Shown piece after piece: positions 9,371 through 22,000 of a stretch of DNA of 64,000 bases. This DNA comes from Capniomyces stellatus. Taxonomy: Eukaryota > Kickxellomycota > Harpellomycetes > Harpellales > Legeriomycetaceae. The notes below the pieces were generated by a model. That model made no database searches and was not told where the DNA came from. It worked only from the letters and a program-made list of their open reading frames with translations. Made by a program: the position numbers and the translations under genes. Each line of letters starts with the position of its first letter. The stretch's first letter is position 1. The stretch lies in NCBI GenBank assembly GCA_001661515.1, contig LUVW01000015.1:504799-568798 (forward strand), in the 5' to 3' direction.

Positions 9371-9819
9371 GTGGTATGATATTATGCCAAGCTGTGTCGA
9401 ATTATCTTATTCTACTGCATTTGTTTCAGTTACAAGCACATAGATATATCTCTTTCTAGCCACCATATCTACACTCGGTCAAATTTTGTAAAGTATATTT
9501 ATTATTTATTGAGCAATCAAGTTATTACACTATAGCTCATTGTAAAGCTTCAAATCAGGTTTAGATCAGGTTTAAACATGCTACTATTGAAAATTAAACA
9601 TTAAAGGCTAATTATATAAGTATCATCTAGAGTAATATATTATCAGTGTTGTTAAAAAAAGTGAGATTTTAAATAATGTGTTTTTTTTATTTGAAAAAAG
9701 AAAGAAAAAAAAAGGTACCGGCTCGCCTAACAATTATGAAGTGGGGGTGGGGAAGGCGTTGGCGTTGGCGTTGGCGTTGGCGTTGGCGTTGGCGTTGGTG
9801 TATTGTCAATAGCGAATGG
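9371..9819. other. Convergent intergenic with hexamer array
   Basis: AT-rich sequence between the 3' ends of the NSUN gene and the cyclin gene. It should carry both 3' UTRs. The only structure is the GGCGTT tandem array at 9754-9799, listed separately. Confidence 0.5.
9754..9799. repeat. (GGCGTT)n hexanucleotide array
   Basis: Seven head-to-tail GGCGTT units, closed by one GGTGTA variant, sit about 20 bp beyond the cyclin stop codon, so in the cyclin transcript the 3' UTR would carry AACGCC repeats. The GC content is far above the surrounding AT-rich DNA. Related units occur at 20080-20146 and 56456-56581. Confidence 0.95.
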
Positions 9820-11531
9820 CTAGTACCTCTTAGTCACGTACTGATCTAACGACATTGTGAGTTTGTGGCTATCAAATTCCCTCTGCATTTCTTCACGGGA
9901 TGTGAACGTTGAAGCCTTTTGATGCATTTCTTCCTTTTTTCTAAACCTTGATAGGATATTGTTGTTTACCAATGATTTCTTTTTATACGCCTTGGACATA
10001 TATCGCCCCTCGCTGGAGCTATCAGATTCGTCGTGGTCTGATATGTTTATCCTAGACGACCCTTTAAAAAAGCTAAAGTAGCTATCCTTTACTTTTGTGT
10101 CATCGCTTGATATCGAGTTGTTGTACGACAGCTTTGACAAATTGCTGAAGCTCTGCTTGAATCTCGTTAATCCCACTTTCTTCTTTGAACTTCCATACAC
10201 GTCAACACTCGAGTAGTGAGTGTTGTTTGAATATACTGGTGTAGGTTTTTCTATTGACGTCATTTTTTTCGATCTGAAGATATTCATGCTCCTCATTGAG
10301 TTGCTTTCTTTGTGCTTGCTTTCTGGCAACAGGTTGATCGTCGATTGACACTGTCTTTCAAATTTTTTGTAGTTTGCCCGTGTTTTCCCTTTAATGTTGA
10401 CATAAAATCTCTTGTTGTTGTTTAAGTAGGTGTCCTCTTTGATTGTGTCTCGCTCTTGAGGGACTGTCTTGGGTTTTATTGCCTCGGACAGTGCATCCAG
10501 CATCATTTCGCCAGAGTCGCCCCATGCAACGTTTGTTAGCAGTGACGCAGCATCTGAATAGCAGCACTCTTGGGAAAGAAACACACCCCTTCTCCAGTAA
10601 ATCTCAGCAACACCCTGAGACTTCCAATGTCTCACAAGCTTGGCCTCTAGTGTTGCCACCCATTGGTTCCATTCTGTGGTTGAAACAAATAGTTGGTATC
10701 CTAGAAAATACATAAACTCCATTTCCATCTGGTTTATCTCCTTCTGCTTAAACAAACCCAGTGAAACTTGGACCCACGAACAGTTGTGGTATGCATCGTC
10801 ATACAAGTACTTTGTGGCAATACACAAAGATGCAATAACAAGTCTGTATGTTGACCCAGGCGATCCTGTTAAATGTGGATTGTTTGCCTTTACTCGAGTC
10901 AAGTATAATAGCGCCAGTGCCATACATGTTATCGATGTCTTTGTTCTATACGTTATGTTCTTTATAAAGTCCTTTAGTTCAGGTAAGTGGCTCTCACTCA
11001 TATCGCTGTCCGTCATCTGTGAGCTGGAGTTGGCTCTACTTTCCTCGTTTGTGAATAGCTCGATAACCATCCGTTCAAGTATATCTATTATCACAAGTAT
11101 TTTGTTATTATTGAAAGTAGCAACGAGTATCAGCAAACATCAATGAATATTAACAAACATCAATGAATATCAACGGATTTTAGTGTCTTTGAGTAGGTCT
11201 TCGTCATTATAGCAGTCCGTTTTAAACTGGAATGTACAGTTTATTATGCTGCAACTTTTGCTGCAATATTGGTATTAATTTAGTCCTCGAAAAGCACCGG
11301 GTTAGATTGGGTTTAGAATGGTTTAAATTGTTGTTTACAAGTAACATTAATATTTTGCGAAACATCCTAAAATGTGCTCTAAATGTTCCAGTTACCTAAT
11401 ACTTCCTTGTTAAGCATCTCTTTGGCGTTTCCTAGCATTCCAGCACTGCTGAGCTTTTTTTGCTTGTTGTCTTTGATAAACGGCAGAGAATCGATGTTTA
11501 ACGACGTGTATGCCTTTGCTGCTGCAATCAT
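9820..11531 (-). CDS. Pho85-type (PCL/Pho80 family) cyclin
   Basis: Two exons, 11531-11396 and 11084-9820, give 466 residues. The cyclin core (about residues 46-170) follows the PF08613 pattern: DILERMVIELF, a helix with SITCMALALLYLTRVK, then YRLVIASLCIATKYLYDDAYHN and QMEMEFMYFLGYQLFV. The long C-terminal half is basic and serine-rich with no recognised domain. The start is placed at 11529-11531 because the intron 11085-11395 is GT-AG, phase 1, and joins VL to DILERM in frame; the second exon alone has no suitable upstream ATG. Such cyclins activate the Pho85 kinase in phosphate sensing, polarity or glycogen control. Which subgroup it belongs to (PCL1/2 or PCL6/7/Pho80) is not settled. Confidence 0.9.
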
Positions 11532-14500
11532 GTTGACTGTATGGTGTGTTTTGACAGAGCAAAGCGAGCCTCAATAAACGACTGTTTTCTTTTTCTTTTT
11601 TTGCTTTTGGATTTCTCTTTGGTTTAGATATACAAGCTACACGTTACAAAGTACTCTATATTCCTTTTTTAAAAAAATAGTGTATCGATGACTTGGCTAA
11701 CCGGTGTATAACTTAAATGTTTGATAAAGTTGCAGGAATAAAATATTTTCCTTCTCTTGATAATCTCTGGCGATACAGTTTACCTTTGCAAAGCAATATA
11801 TTATCCTGATGCCTTTTCTTTCAATATAAAATAAGTTAATCGGTGTTTATAGAATAATTTTACAAGCTTAATTTATTTTCTAGCCTCGCTTTATTATATA
11901 TAAATACAAGATAAATAAGCTATTCTATTCATGTCAAGTATGTCAAAAGCTTGGGTACTAGATAGTAATGGAAAGTCATGTTGCAGTTCAATACATGTCT
12001 ATTTAGGTCAATTCTATGCTGTTGAACCCATTCAAGAATAAAACAATACTTGGTTTGGATTGGAAATTCGGTTTGATACCCTTTAATGCTTTATTCTAAC
12101 GCTCGCACTTGGATTATTATTTTTAGCAATAGTGTATGTTAAACCCATTGACTCTATTATGCCTTTGTTTAGCCCATTTTAAAACTGTAAATAATAGCCC
12201 AAGTCGTGAACACCAAGGTTAACGATCTAGCTTTAAACTATCATTATTATTCATATAATTTTTACCAATTAAAATAAAACGTTTTTTATTTATAAATTCA
12301 GAATTTGCCCACAATGGTGCTACTTACCCTTTTCAACCTAACAATCAGTTTTATTGTATCAAGGTTGTATTATTATTAAACATATTTTGGCCATTTTTTT
12401 TCTTCTTTTCCTGCCTGCTTAACCATTCGGTTTAACGCTCTTGTACAATCAATTCAGTTCCTAACAACTTTATTTCCATCATTCTTGAGCCCGCTTTATA
12501 CCTTTTAACCCTTATTTTTAAGGACTTTGTCATTACTCTTGTTAATAGCTTTTATACGCCAAAACGCTATCAATATAAAATAATCAACTATACTCAAATC
12601 TCAAAGTGAGGTTTATGGTTTACACTTTATTTGCCTTTATTTTATTTTACTTTATTTTTAGAACTTCCATGTTTAAGCTGCTAATGCAATTCTATTCAAA
12701 ATAAATTATGTTGGGAGGCAAGCTCAATTCCAAGGTTGCATTAGCTTGTTTCTCTGGTATTCTCTTGTTGGCACTTTTTTTCCCTATATCTTGCATTTTA
12801 AATTTTATTCATTATTATCAGATATTCCAAACTCTACCCAGAAATGGCTGCTAAATCCTAAATCTTAATGAGAAAACATATTATGATAAGCAAGTCTCTA
12901 TGCTGAGTTACTACACCAGCTTAGTCAACATATCGGGATGCAATGATTCGCCATATGTCATATGTTATATGTTTTCTCCACAAAAAATAAAAAGTTAAAA
13001 AGTGGCTTTATAAGGTTATAAACTGATATTTGGAAAAATAATCAAGAGTTGAACTGAAAAGAAAGAGAAAAAAAAAACAAACGTTATTTGTTAAATGCTT
13101 TACTCCAAAAACCCGTTTATACATATACTAAGCTTTTGTCTTTTAGATCCGCTTTTTCCTCCCCACTTCACCCCTCAAGAATGAGGAAGAAGGGAAAAAA
13201 AACACAAACATGAAATTTTAAATGAAAAAAAAGAAAAACATCCCACAACTGCAAATTACTAAACTGTAGGTTAAATCTGTAAAGTTTGTATAAAATATCG
13301 ATGATAGATTTTTATCGAAGCTGAGCAGTAATAGTGGGTTTTTGTTGACGAAACAATCCACAGCATTGTTATTTTATTATTTAAAAATCAACGAAATCAA
13401 CGCGTTAGCGGTTTCGTGTTAAGCTCGCTTTGGAAAAAAAAATTACCGGTAGTAAGACGTGTGCTACATTAACGTCCATATCATATGTGTTATTTTTTTT
13501 AAAATGTTTTAAAGCAGTCAGATTTTAATTTCGGTGCAAGTTTTTAAGGCACTGATATCCAAACACTATAATATTTGGCACTCGCCTTTTCTGTATAACA
13601 TTTGGTAGGGCTTTATATCCAACTCGTTTGACATATTTGGTTTTTATGACAAGCGACATTGATTAACTGTTATTGAGGGGGAGGATGAGGGGTTACATGT
13701 ACTATACGCGTCTGCCACAGTCACAAAATGTACTGATGGATTGCACGGGTATAACAGCAGAACGTGTACACCAACATTCTCTTTGCATTGAAAAAACAAT
13801 TGACTTTGAAAATGTGGCATGAAAACAAAAAATTGCATTTGTTTATACAAAGCGATTCTTATAAAATGTGGTTGCTTATACAATCATTCCATTTACTACC
13901 AAAGTTATCCCCATTCGCTCTTGTCCTTTAGATTTATGAATAATGTAAAGGTGCCTCGATACAAGAACAAAAGTACCAAGATTTAGCCATCAGCAACCTC
14001 AGCCCAGTTGTATTTCATTACATCATAGCTTATAGCAGCCGGCAAATAAATATAAAGGGGTACATTTACGTTTCCATATCATGGATACTGAGCAAACAGG
14101 AAATCTCTCCACTCCCCCAATGAGTTGTCTTGATGCTAATACTAGATTGTTTTCCAGACACACATTAACTTTTCATTTGTTTTTTAACCAAGGAATTGCT
14201 TTATTCTCAGTTGGTACTTTAAATAACAAAAGCGGAAAAAGAAGAAGGCAAGCAGATTCAAAAGACCATGTCATTCTTGCTTCAAGGAACATAACCAAAG
14301 CGGGAGGGCTATAAACATTGGTAAGCTTGAAATAGTATTGTTGGCTGTCAAAATGGAAAAAGTAATTTTGAGCGGTTTGATTATTCCCGATTGACTTTTC
14401 TTTTTCTTTTCTTTTTTTCTCTTTTTCCGACTGGTCTTTTTTTTAAAACGAATAAAACCAATTACGAGTAAGCTGTTTTAATAAAGAAAAAGGCAAATAG

Positions 14501-14881
14501 CAAGAAAAAGCTTTGAGCAAGAAAAAAAGCGAAGCTGTTTAAATAGAAAAAGAGAATGGGAAAGCTGACGAATCAAAAGCAGTCAATAAGATGTAATCGC
14601 GAATAAGAAGGCTCAGAAAAAACAATAGACCCAAGGTGTTGAGTTTGAAACCACAATGGAATAAAATAGACTTGCAAATTAAAAGTAAAATAAACAAGCG
14701 AATGGAAAATACACTAGCAACATCAAAAGTGTTGGCATAATATTTGAAATAACGGAATTGAGATTGGAAATAAACCGTTTCACTTGAATATATCAAACAG
14801 ACGACAAATACTAGTAAATATATATATATACAACACAGCAGCAAAGAAGCAGTTTATAAAGTGAGAGCATAGCGTATAAAA
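11532..14881. other. Long AT-rich divergent intergenic region
   Basis: About 3.35 kb separates two divergent genes (cyclin and DOA1). It holds many A and T runs and a CATATG-rich stretch near 12950-12970. The only open frame worth noting is 14081-14314 (listed separately). I found no RNA gene or mobile-element remnant. Confidence 0.5.
14081..14314 (+). CDS. Uncharacterised short ORF
   Basis: A 77-codon ATG frame lies 34 bp after a TATA-like AAATATAAAGG (about 14047). The product has a basic patch KSGKRRRQADSK and no domain that I recognise. It could be a small gene or a first exon, or chance. Nothing beyond the open frame supports it. Confidence 0.22.
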   Translation: MDTEQTGNLSTPPMSCLDANTRLFSRHTLTFHLFFNQGIALFSVGTLNNKSGKRRRQADSKDHVILASRNITKAGGL

Positions 14882-17800
14882 ATGGAAACCACAAACATGT
14901 TCAAACTATCCACGATTTTGAATGGTCACAACGGAGATGTAAGTTGGCATACATTTTAGGTATATTTTTATTTTGGGTGTAAAAGAAAGAGCGGCGAGTG
15001 TGTGTCTACTGTTTTTTATTTTTTTCAAGAAGGGAAAGGTGCGTTGTCTGTTTGTTGTGCGGTGGATAAACAGCGAATACCAAACTTTGTAGGTTAGAGG
15101 CGTTACATCCTTAGACGAAGATACGATCATAACGGTGTCAAGAGATAAAACCGGAATGGTTTGGGTTAGGAAAGGAGCATTCTCTTTTGAATGCGAAAAG
15201 ACTTTGATAGCACACGAAGGCTATGTAAACTCGGTAGCGGTGTTACAGCCGGGAGTAGAGAACAATAGAGGTATGCGATATTGACGGTATCAAGATAGCC
15301 AAAAAAAAAAATACCACCGAGTAGTGAGTTGGGTATTTGAAGTGCTATATAACAGCAATAACGGTGATTGGAATGTAGGATATGTTGTGACCGGGGGAGG
15401 TGATAGGCTCATGTACGTATGGGACATACAAGACTGTGCAGAGCCAAGGTATGCATTGGCGGGACACACGGACAACGTTTGCACAATTCTGGGACTTAGA
15501 AACGGTGGGATAATTTCAGGCTCTTGGGACAAGTAGGTTTAAAAGTTGTAAATGTATATATATGTGCGTGTATTCATTTATAATGATGGCTTGAGAGCAA
15601 TAGTTTATTTTTGGTGTAGTGTTTGGAATTGATATTTTACATTGCCTGTACAAAAAGCCAAAGGTTTCGGTTTGTTTTAAAAAAGAGGAAAAAAAAAATT
15701 GAATTGTTATGAGCATAGAACAGCAAAGATTTGGAATAATTGGGAGTGCACAGCAACTCTTGAAGGACACGAAAGCGCTGTTTGGGCGGTTCTAGAGCTT
15801 GCAGATGGAACAATACTAACAGGTATATATTTATATACATATATCAGAATTGAGGTCAAGAGATAATCTGAAATCTGGGCTATAGTTCTTGGTAAAATCA
15901 ATGATAATAATAATAAAAAACTTTGTGAATTGGGTTGTAGTCTATTAATTTGATGTTTGATATTTGATATTTGATGTTTGTTTGTGTAGGATCTGCTGAC
16001 AAGACTATAAGAAGATGGAGGGAAGGGAAGACCATTCAAAAATATTTAGGACACGAGGACTGTGTTCGATCATTAACTTTACACCCTTCAGGAAACTTTG
16101 TTTCAGCAGCGAATGACGGGTAAGGCTTGAATCTGAACCAAATACGAGTGGACTAACTAGAAATAGACTACAAATAAGAAATATGATCGTAGTTATGACA
16201 TGCACGTATGGTATGTACATGTTATAGGGCGTTGATGATGTGGGCGCTGAATGGAGAATGTTTGATGAAAATGTATGGACATGAGTCTTTTGTCTATTCG
16301 TTGGGTGCGTTATCAACGGGGGAGCTGGTGTCGTCGTCTGAAGACAGGACGGTCCGTGTATGGAAAGGCAAGTAACCAACAACACACGTATATTATTTGG
16401 AGAGTTAAGGAGGAGGAGGGAATAGAAAAGTATAAAAAAAAAAAAGGTGAAAATATGGTTTTGCAGGATTTTTTTTTTCTATACTTATTTTTGGGTGGGT
16501 GTTGGTATAATAGGAGAAAAAAATGTACAAACGTTGGTACTGCCAGCAACGTCGATATGGAGTGTGTCTGTGATGAGCAACGACGACATAATCTGCGGTA
16601 CAAGCGATAGAAACGCATATGTGTTTACTAGAGAAGCTGAGAGACAGGCGGATGTGGACCAAATGGTTCAATTTAACGAAGCGAATGCTGGGTTTGCTGT
16701 TTCAAAGTAACTTGGAAAAAGCGATATCCTGATTATCTATTATAAAACGGGATCACATGAATGATGATGGGTGCTGGACTAGTAGATCCAACAACCAATG
16801 TGATTGTTATACATGTAATTAATAGGAAAACAATGGATAAAGTTAATGCGGATAAACTGCCTGGTATGGAGAGATTGCTTGAGCCTGGTTAGTTTATCTT
16901 CCATCTGGATCAGATAAAATGTTTAGAAATGAAATGAAATAAAAAACTATAACGAGTTGATTGGTTGATTGATTGAATGGTTGAATGGTTATTAAGATGA
17001 TTGTGTATACGATTTGTAGGCAAAAAGGATCAACAAGTGGTAATGGTGAGGAACGAGTCTGAAGTAGAAGCGCACCAGTGGGATGCTTCATCTTCAACGT
17101 GGCTAAAAGTAGGAGTAGTTACGGATGCGGTAGGCCAAGAACGTAAACAGCTGTATGAAGGAGTAGAATACGACTATGTATTTTCAGTTGACTTGGAAGA
17201 TGGAGCTCCAATGAGAAAGCTTCCTTACAACGTAACCGGTAATAAAATCAACAACTGTAACAGCAGTTTAGAGTACAATGCTGTTTTTTTATTTATTTAT
17301 TGTTCTAATCTTAACTTTAGTCTGCTTAAAACAAACATATGTATGTATACAAGAGGTTTGAAAACAGCAATGTAGACGTGGCAGTCGAGTTGGACCAATA
17401 AACATGACGGCTTTTGTTTAACTCTTTTTGTTTAATTATTATTGTTTATTAGAAAATCCATACTCGGCGGCACAAAGATTTATAAACAAAAACAATCTTA
17501 ACCAAGATTCGCTTGACGAAATTGCAAAGTTTATTATTTCAAATACAGAGGGCGTTCAGATTGATTCGAATACCGGGTCATATGATCCGTTCACAGGTGG
17601 GAATAGATATGTTCCAGCAGACGAACAGAATACCGGGCCTAATCCACAAGCAGCCAGTAACAGATACAGTCCACCAGTAAGTAGAGCGTGAGGAGTGTTT
17701 TTTATTTTATTTTATTTTATTTTGTTTTGTTTATCTGGCTATGCAATGAGTTGACTTTTTTTCTTTTTACTGTTTTTTAATGTTGGTTGTGTAAAAATAA

Positions 17801-18709
17801 ATGTAAATGTAAATATAAACGTGTGGAATTGAGTAGAAAAGCTATTCGTTTATGGTTTCAGGAAATCCAGTACAGATACTGCGCAAGTATACCGAGTTCA
17901 ATGAGATGCTGTTGGGGAAACGAGATCAAGGGGCGTTAGGACTGTCGGAAATGGGGGAGGTGAAGGCGTTATGCGAGACACTGGGTGTTGCAAGCAACTT
18001 GGGTTCGGGTGGGGTGACAAAGGGGCAGATAGCAGCGTTGATGAAGACGAGCAGCGATTGGCCGGCAGAAAACAGATTTCCGAGCCTGGACTTGCTGAGG
18101 CTGGTGGTGTACCGAGTAAGCGGAAAGGAGGAGCTAGTAGAGGGGATTCTGGGGGGTTTGGGGCTGATGGAGTGTATGCAACGGGTGTTTTTGGTTGATG
18201 TGGCGCAGTTGGGGAGTAAAGATTGGCTGAATGGAACTGGAGTGCAAGTGAGAATGACAATGGCGATTCGGTTTGTAGTGAATATGTTTAATACGAAGGT
18301 GGGGTTGGATGTTGTAAGGCAGAACTATGCGCAGTTGGTGGAGTTTGTACAGGCGATTGGGGTTGTCAATGTCAACAAAAACGTGATGTTGGCTCTATCA
18401 ACTTTGGTTTTGAACATGGCTGTCTTTGTGTCTATCGATAAGCAGGCGCGTGCTGCGTTCGATAGCGTTTTTGACCCGTTTTTAGGCTCTGTTATTGAGC
18501 TTCTCAAGCTCGTCGTTGAAAGCGCTGATAACGATGTTTTGCTGAGACTGGTAAACGTGATTGGCGTTTTCATCTCCATCGACTATGTACGGTTTAAAAA
18601 GATTTGCTTGGACTTTAGCGCATTGGACTTTTTGGCATTTATTTCTGCCGAACAGTATTCTGATACCTTGTCAAAGACGTGTGACTCTATTGCTGCGTTG
18701 TTAAGCTAG
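14882..18709 (+). CDS. DOA1: Doa1/Ufd3 (PLAA) ubiquitin-binding Cdc48 cofactor
   Basis: Eleven exons (14882-14938, 15093-15270, 15325-15532, 15719-15822, 15990-16119, 16228-16367, 16514-16706, 16826-16887, 17020-17238, 17453-17676, 17837-18709) give 795 residues with all phases closing. Residues 1 to about 340 form WD40 blades (GSWDKTAKIW, GSADKTIRRW, SSEDRTVRVW). A PFU domain follows (EVEAHQWDASSSTWLKVG, LYEGVEYDYVFSVDLE, LPYN; about 360-430), then the PUL armadillo domain (about 505-795, starting NPVQILRKY). The protein binds ubiquitin and Cdc48/p97 and acts in ubiquitin recycling and sorting. Intron 6 (16368-16513) begins with GC. The acceptor at 17836 rather than the one at 17859 was chosen because it keeps phase. 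Confidence 0.96.
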
Positions 18710-19076
18710 TTTTATGTGCGTTCGCTTTACTGTTCTTTTTTTTTTTTTTTTTTTTTTCTTTCTCACCCGTTTTTTCTTTTTCTTTTTTTTTATTTACTTG
18801 GTATTTATTTTAAAAACTACAAGAATAACAATGTTTCATAAAATAAAATTAAATCAATTAAACATAAAAAGTACAATAATGCTAAAACGTGGTTTATTAT
18901 ATTGATATATATATGATAATATAAACTAAAGAAAGCAGAACAAAATAAAACAAAACAAAATAAAATGAAATAATGCAACATCAAAACCAAAACAAACTAA
19001 AAACGAAAAAAAAAAAAAAACAGCAATAGCAATAATAGTAATAATGATAAAGGAACCAGGTGGTGAAAAACAAAGA
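18710..19076. other. Convergent intergenic, DOA1 / MIT-domain gene
   Basis: Short spacer with a long pyrimidine tract (18732-18790) and A-rich stretches including (AAAATAAAAC)-like units near 18945-18965. It should hold both 3' UTRs. No gene is seen. Confidence 0.5.
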
Positions 19077-22000
19077 CTAATCATTGATCCACTCTCGTAG
19101 TCGCTTGACGTGTTTGTATAAAAGCGCGTGGATGTCACGAATAATCCAGGGCAGCAGAACGGTGTTCAGCCAATCAGATAGCCTCTGCAGTCTATAGAAG
19201 AGGGCAATAGGAACAAACCCAGTCAGTAACTTTTTAGTTTGGTGCCTAGCAACCATCAACATTGCCTCGCCAACTACAGCAGCTGACTCGTTAATTCCCA
19301 GCCCCACATTCAAAGCTGGCAATGGAATCACAGTACTCAGTTGGTCACCAAGAGTGTGAGAGTTGTTGTTGTTGTTGTTGTTGTTACTTGGTTTGTGGGA
19401 GCTTTGGTTGAGAATAAAGGTGAAAAAGGAGTTGATTGGAATGGCGGGTGTTAGTGGAGAGTTTAGTGACAACATTATGTTTGGACCTGACTTTGAACTG
19501 GCAGTAGGTTGGCCGGCATTTCCAACTGGACTGGTGGCGGTTGGGATTGATCCAGAGCCAGCCATTATACCGTTGCCATTGAAGCTGGGCAGCCTGATCA
19601 ACATACTTTTCCTTGGTTTGTGGGCAAGGGTGGCAGACTTGTGGGATATTTCGATGCTGTTCTGCCTTTCATTTACCTTTCGGCCGTGGACCAAATAGAT
19701 CTTTTCTGATATTTCAGGCACGGCGCTTACTTGGGCAAAATAAACCAACCACTTTTCTACCTGGACCACCAAACTCAAGAGCTGTTTAAGCAGTGTTGAG
19801 TAGTTTGTTGAGTCGTCCACCTTCTCCTTGTTTATGTTTGAGTAAATGCGATCAACAGACTTGCCCAGCCTTCCCAGCGTCTTGAACCTCAACGTTGACG
19901 ACTTTACAGGTTTTCCGGTTGACGCCATCCTTGAAGGTGGGAAATGATCCCTTGACCCTTCTTGACCCAAAGTATCCATTTCTCGGTAAGGAGAGTTGGC
20001 GCCTGTTTCCCCAGTCACCAATCCAAACCCAAACCCTAAACCTTTGGGCAAACTGTTGGACTCGACTCTAGTGTTGATACTGGTATTGGTATTGGTATTG
20101 GTATTGGTGTTGGTATTGGTGTTGGTATTGGTGTTGGTGTTGATGCTATTAGAGTGGCTGAGCTTATACTTGGCACTGGAAGTAATCTTTTTGCCAGAGT
20201 CGTTGTTGGGTTTATGAATAGCACCGCTTTCAACCGACGAATATTTTCTGCTATGTGTCCTAGCTGAGGTTGCGGGACTCGTGGCAGAGTCTGGCTTGGT
20301 TGCGGACTCTCTACTGCTGATTGTGTCCTTTGTGCCATCATCAGCCAGAGCACCTCCCTCTATTATGGTATCGATTCTGTCGGTCTGCGCCACAATAGAC
20401 TCTTTGCGGCTGTGCACCAGCATGTTGTTTGAGCCTGAAAATGTTCCTGACTGTGTTTGCGGAATAAACTTTAATTTTTTGCTCATAGACTTGCGCACCG
20501 ACTCTGTGGCTGCTTCCATGTCCAGCAGCCATTCAGAAACATCCTGGCATGTTTTGTACAGCAGATCCAGCTCCTGCTGCTTATACAGCTCATAGTTCCT
20601 TCTAATAAGATCCTGGTCCAAACTCCGAGAAACTGACCCTGATACAATCCCCGACTGCTTTTCACTACTTGGACTTTTATCATTTACACTGTCATTTTTA
20701 TCCCTGACTTTGTTCTTATCCTTGTCTTTGCTATTATTCTCCATATCTATAAACTGCGATTCAATTGAACAAATCAATGGCGACACTTGATCAACCAACT
20801 GCGCATTTGCTGGCAACAAATACGAAATATCTGGAAACCTGAGCTGCTCTACTTCTGCAAGCACTGGAAGCAGCCGGTTAATCGCTGCTAACTTTGTTTC
20901 TATTGCTGGGAATCTAACCCCGGTTTGGTACCACACTTTTCTTGACAGGAACATTCTTGATGTCAAGTACGATCCCTTTTGCGTCATTGACTGCACTATC
21001 AGCCGAATTAGCCAAAATGGTTTAAGTGGCGACTCTGCCTTTGTCTCGATACTCTGGTGGATCAACAGATCATCTTCACTCTCGCCTCTTGCATCCGTTT
21101 CTGTATCAAACAACGAAAAACCTCCGTGCGTCTCTGGCAGTGTCAATGTGTCGTAATGGAATCTATTTGTTGGCACCTCGCCCTCAACAAAAGAATACGA
21201 ATTTCCATTTGAATTTGAATTTCCATTTGAATTTGAATTTCCATTTGAATTTGAATTTCCATTTGAATTTGTGTCTCCATTTAAGTTTCCATTTACATTT
21301 ACATTTACATTTCCATTTGAATTTGAATTTGAATTTGAATTTGAATCTGGATTCGAGTTTGAATTTGAAGGCCCAATTATTGTTGATAAAGTCAACCGAT
21401 TCTGATTTAAAAGTTCTTTGTTCTCCCTTTCTGATTTCAGTTTCAGTTTCAGTTTCAGTTTCAAGTCCAAGTCCAAGTCCAAGTCTAAGTCCATATCCAT
21501 ATCCATATCCATATCCATATCCATATCCATACACACGTTCATATTCATGTTGTCAACTTTTACATTTACATTTTCTTTATCCTTTTCATTTCCTATTACT
21601 TTTTCTTCATTATTCAAATCAGTTTCTAGATTTTCTTGGTCATTTTCCGTCATGTACTTGTTTTTGCTTTTACTCTTGCTTTTACTCTTGCTCCTGCTCC
21701 TGCTTCTGCTCCTGCTTGTGCTTGTATTTGTACTATTTTCTCTGTTTTTACTCTGATGTGCACTTTTTACTTGATCTTTGCTTGTAGACCGACCAAAATC
21801 CATATTAATTTTTCCATTTTCTGTTAATTTTTCCAATACCTTCTCCGCTTCCTGAACATCTTTGACTGGTATTGTATGATTTTCGGGCCCAACTTGCTCA
21901 CTTGTATTCGGGTTTGAATCTTGTTTCAAGTCTTTATATTTGGATTTGAGATTGAGATTGGAACTGGTCAAATCTAAATTAGTACTGTCATCATCCTCGT

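Noticed and set aside
9754..9799. Telomere-like repeat
   Set aside because: GGCGTT does not match TTAGGG-type telomere repeats and lies inside the scaffold in a 3' UTR.
11383..11577. Plus-strand 64-codon hydrophobic frame
   Set aside because: It is antisense to the first exon of the cyclin, which joins in phase to the second exon and gives a better protein.
15271..16513. Many short frames on both strands between DOA1 exons
   Set aside because: They read through introns or lie antisense to WD40 exons; the joined exons alone give the conserved protein.
21026..21787. Plus-strand 253-codon frame rich in Asn, Leu, His, Tyr and Pro
   Set aside because: It is the complement of the hexamer-coded repeats of the MIT-domain gene; 6-bp repeats free of stops are open on both strands.
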